Below, piece by piece: positions 61,850-64,000 of a DNA stretch of 64,000 nt. The notes under the pieces were generated by a model, which ran no database searches, was not told where the DNA came from, and saw only the letters and a program-made list of their open reading frames with translations. Position numbers and translations under genes: made by a program. Each line of letters begins with the position of its first letter. Positions within the stretch are counted from its first letter, which is position 1. Source of the stretch: Flavobacteriaceae bacterium (lineage in GTDB: Bacteria > Bacteroidota > Bacteroidia > Flavobacteriales > Flavobacteriaceae); assembly GCA_028284745.1 (NCBI GenBank), contig JANQRC010000035.1, positions 38,002-102,001 of the forward strand, read 5' to 3'.

Positions 61850-62574
61850 AAATGAAATGCATCATCATAGACGATGAGCCATTGGCGCTAAACATCATCA
61901 GGTCATATTGTGATGACCTGGGGATATTAGAGGTGGTCAATGTCTTTACCAACGCTGTAGAGGCCTTGCAGGTCTTGTGCAAAGAGAAGATAGACCTCGT
62001 ATTCTGTGATATTGAAATGCCTCAGATAAACGGCATCGACCTTGCGAAGGCGATCGATCAGAAACCCATGTTCATTTTCACAACTGCTTATCCGCAATAT
62101 GCCTTAGAAGGATTTGAGTTGAATGCCGTAGACTACTTGGTGAAGCCCATCCCCTTCGCAAGATTCATCAAGGCCGTCAATCGAGCACAAGAGCTCTTTC
62201 TCTTGAAGAACGAAACAAGGCAAGAGAACATCATCCCTGCCTCTGGCTATAGCAAACCTGTTGAAGAGTTCGTATTTGTCAAATCAGAATATGACAACAT
62301 AAAACTAAAGCTTGAAGACATCAAGTACATACAAGGTCTAAAGGATTACTTGAAGATCCACACCCAAGCAAACAAGCCTATCCTGACCTTGATGAATTTC
62401 AAAGACATGCAATCTAAGCTGCCACTGCATAATTTCCTGAGAGTACATCGCTCCTTTATTGTAAATCTGCACAAGATAGATTCCATTCAACGCAGCAAGG
62501 TAGTCATAGACGATGTTCGAATTCCTATTGGCGATAGCTATAAGGAAAGTGTCTACAAAAGATTGGGTATTTGA
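61846..62574 (+). CDS. LytTR response regulator
   Basis: 242 aa. REC domain with MKCIIIDDEPLA start, acceptor Asp55 in LVFCDIEMPQ, Thr in IFTTAYPQYALEGF and Lys in DYLVKPIPF. The C-terminal LytTR domain from about 140 has FVFVKSEYDNIKLKLEDIKY, HNFLRVHRSFIVNLHKID and VIDDVRIPIGDSYKE, the typical DNA-binding beta domain. Partner of the LytS-type kinase (4-base overlap). The TonB-dependent receptor gene downstream is a likely target. Confidence 0.95.
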   Translation: MKMKCIIIDDEPLALNIIRSYCDDLGILEVVNVFTNAVEALQVLCKEKIDLVFCDIEMPQINGIDLAKAIDQKPMFIFTTAYPQYALEGFELNAVDYLVKPIPFARFIKAVNRAQELFLLKNETRQENIIPASGYSKPVEEFVFVKSEYDNIKLKLEDIKYIQGLKDYLKIHTQANKPILTLMNFKDMQSKLPLHNFLRVHRSFIVNLHKIDSIQRSKVVIDDVRIPIGDSYKESVYKRLGI

Positions 62575-62775
62575 TTTTAACATACATTTAACCCTGCTGA
62601 AGTAAACCAACACCGCATATTTCAGTCTAACTTTCGGATTCTAACAACTCATCACATCATGAGGTCATCAGTTTCCAAACTTCCTTCTTAGACAAACAAC
62701 AACTAGAGACTTTTGAAGAACTTGCTGCCAGAGAAAGAAACAACAGAAGAAAAACATATAGAAAGGTCAAGGTTA

Positions 62776-64000
62776 TTGAATAACTTGTCGTTACAGCCAA
62801 AGATTGCCAGTAAAATTACGATCAGACTTTTAAGTCTTATTTGCACGGTTTTAGTTGCTCAATTCACTATTGCCCAAAGACCTAGTGTCAAAAAGGTGAA
62901 AGTTACTGGCAAAGTCATCGATCAAGAGACAAAGCAGCCGTTGGAATATGCCACTATCACCCTACAGAACACTCGGCGAGAAGCTGTGGTCACTGGTGGT
63001 ATCACGGACGCTAAAGGCAATTTTTCTGTAGAGACCTTCCCGGGGAATTATGATATAAAAGTCGAATACATCTCGTTCAACGACCACAGGCTAAGGGCAC
63101 AGCAAATAAAAGGCGACCTCTCACTAGGCATCATTCAACTTTCCATCAATGCAGAAACGCTAGAAGGTATCGAGGTCATTGCCGAACGCACGACGGTCGA
63201 GATCAAGCTAGACAAACGCATCTATAACGTAGGCAAAGACCTTACCGTTCGTGGTGGTACAGTTAGCGACGTCTTAGACAATGTCCCCTCTGTTTCGGTC
63301 GATGTAGAAGGTAATGTACTGCTCCGAGGCAACGAAGACGTACGTATTTTGATCAACGGAAAACCTTCAGCGATCACTGGGCTGAACAGTACCGACGCAT
63401 TGCGCCAACTTCCTGCTGAGTCCATCGAAAAGGTCGAGGTGATCACTTCGCCTTCTGCCCGTTATGATGCAGAAGGCTCTGGTGGAATCATCAACATCAT
63501 CTTGCGTCGAAGCAAATTGCAAGGCCTTAATGGTGCACTAACCGTCAACGGTGGCTATCCGTGGTCGGCAGGCGCTAATGGCAACCTCAACTATCGTACG
63601 AGAGCCATCAATTTTTTTACCAACACGGGTTACAATTACCGAGAACGTCCTGGCAACTCATTGAACGAGACCCGTTTTTTTGATGATACAGGTGATCCCG
63701 CCAATTTCATTAGTGAAGACCGTGATCTTGAGCGCTTACGAAAAGGGCTCAACACCAACTTTGGCATAGAGTGGTACGTGAACGAAACCACTTCGATCAC
63801 CAATTCTGTATTCTTCAGAGACAACAAGAATGCCAACGAGACCACAAACAATTTCCTCCAACGCAATGTTTCAGGAGAAGAAAGCACCGGATTCCGTTTT
63901 GACCCAGAAAGCGAAGATGACCGTACCATACAGTATGCCCTTAACCTAGACAAACAGTTCGATGGCACTACACATCGTCTTACCTTTGATCTTCAGTATG
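62776..64000 (+). CDS. TonB-dependent outer-membrane receptor, 5' part, TTG start
   Basis: The frame runs from an in-frame TAG at about 62704 to the right edge without any ATG at its beginning. TTG 62776 gives a good signal peptide (MNNLSLQPKIASKITIRLLS and LICTVLVAQFTIAQ; upstream TTG 62713 is also in frame). The mature part begins with a CarboxypepD_reg-like domain (VTGKVIDQETKQPLEYATIT, ITDAKGNFSVETFPG, residues about 40-115), then the plug (DLTVRGGTVSDVLDNVPSVS, LLRGNEDVRILINGKPSA, IEKVEVITSPSARYDAEG, GGIINIIL). This matches the outer-membrane beta-barrel family receptors of Bacteroidota. The barrel is outside the window. Follows the LytTR regulator by 200 bases. Confidence 0.85.
   Translation, partial: MNNLSLQPKIASKITIRLLSLICTVLVAQFTIAQRPSVKKVKVTGKVIDQETKQPLEYATITLQNTRREAVVTGGITDAKGNFSVETFPGNYDIKVEYISFNDHRLRAQQIKGDLSLGIIQLSINAETLEGIEVIAERTTVEIKLDKRIYNVGKDLTVRGGTVSDVLDNVPSVSVDVEGNVLLRGNEDVRILINGKPSAITGLNSTDALRQLPAESIEKVEVITSPSARYDAEGSGGIINIILRRSKLQGLNGALTVNGGYPWSAGANGNLNYRTRAINFFTNTGYNYRERPGNSLNETRFFDDTGDPANFISEDRDLERLRKGLNTNFGIEWYVNETTSITNSVFFRDNKNANETTNNFLQRNVSGEESTGFRFDPESEDDRTIQYALNLDKQFDGTTHRLTFDLQY

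Noticed and set aside
62626..62645. TCTAAC repeats as a LytTR binding site
   Set aside because: Spacing of 14 bases does not match the usual LytTR spacing of about 21-22 bases, so I only mention it as a possible element.

Overview
The window looks like chromosomal DNA from a free-living, probably marine, member of the Flavobacteriaceae (Bacteroidota). Signs of this are an orphan type IX secretion sorting domain, DUF4270, DUF4834 and DUF4907 proteins, a bacillithiol-type YtxJ protein, a TonB-dependent receptor of the outer-membrane beta-barrel family, a cysteate/serine acyltransferase-like gene, and TAnnTTTG-type -7 promoter boxes. I cannot fix the genus. I see no rRNA, tRNA, CRISPR array, intact insertion sequence or prophage. 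The only RNA gene I can support is a small SRP RNA.

Layout. 1-10 kb: 5' part of a UvrD/PcrA helicase, an M20 amidohydrolase, an orphan T9SS sorting-domain fragment fused by overlap to a membrane-anchored glutamate-synthase-like FMN protein, two small membrane proteins, a patatin phospholipase, an M1 aminopeptidase and RecG. 10-20 kb: a secreted protein, a 47-codon ORF between two terminators, a pair of highly charged helical envelope proteins, PheT, an ABC-F ATPase with one degenerate ATP site, a cysteine-less thioredoxin-like lipoprotein and a small transaldolase. 20-34 kb: SRP RNA, glutaminyl cyclase, thioesterase, a beta-helix-type lipoprotein, a gene-poor stretch with a possible FRG-domain relic, a glycosyltransferase, GlyA, fumarylacetoacetase, YtxJ, ClpB and a SulP transporter. 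33-35 kb: a sigma-54-like promoter and structured leader before a basic secreted protein, then REP-like palindromes. 35-41 kb: a surface-polysaccharide group on the minus strand (WecB, two glycosyltransferase-type proteins, YfhO, DUF4834). 41-50 kb: an outer-membrane barrel with a long charged tail, a GNAT protein, a three-gene PLP/SDR operon that I interpret as sulfonolipid (capnine) synthesis, and an S9 peptidase. 50-57 kb: YbaB, YegP, threonine aldolase, a truncated P-loop kinase, a metzincin-type metalloprotease, RF2 with its programmed frameshift, a HAD hydrolase and an ArsC-like protein. 57-64 kb: FadL/PorV-like protein, DUF4270 lipoprotein, kelch lipoprotein, DUF4907 protein, LytS-type kinase, LytTR regulator and the start of a TonB-dependent receptor.

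Most genes are housekeeping or envelope genes. The parts with most biological interest are the putative sulfonolipid operon, the kelch-DUF4907-LytS/LytTR-receptor block, the sigma-54-like leader in front of the basic secreted protein, and several gene relics and palindromic repeats. I found no clearly new defence or mobile system. Function calls come from reading motifs by eye, without database searches.
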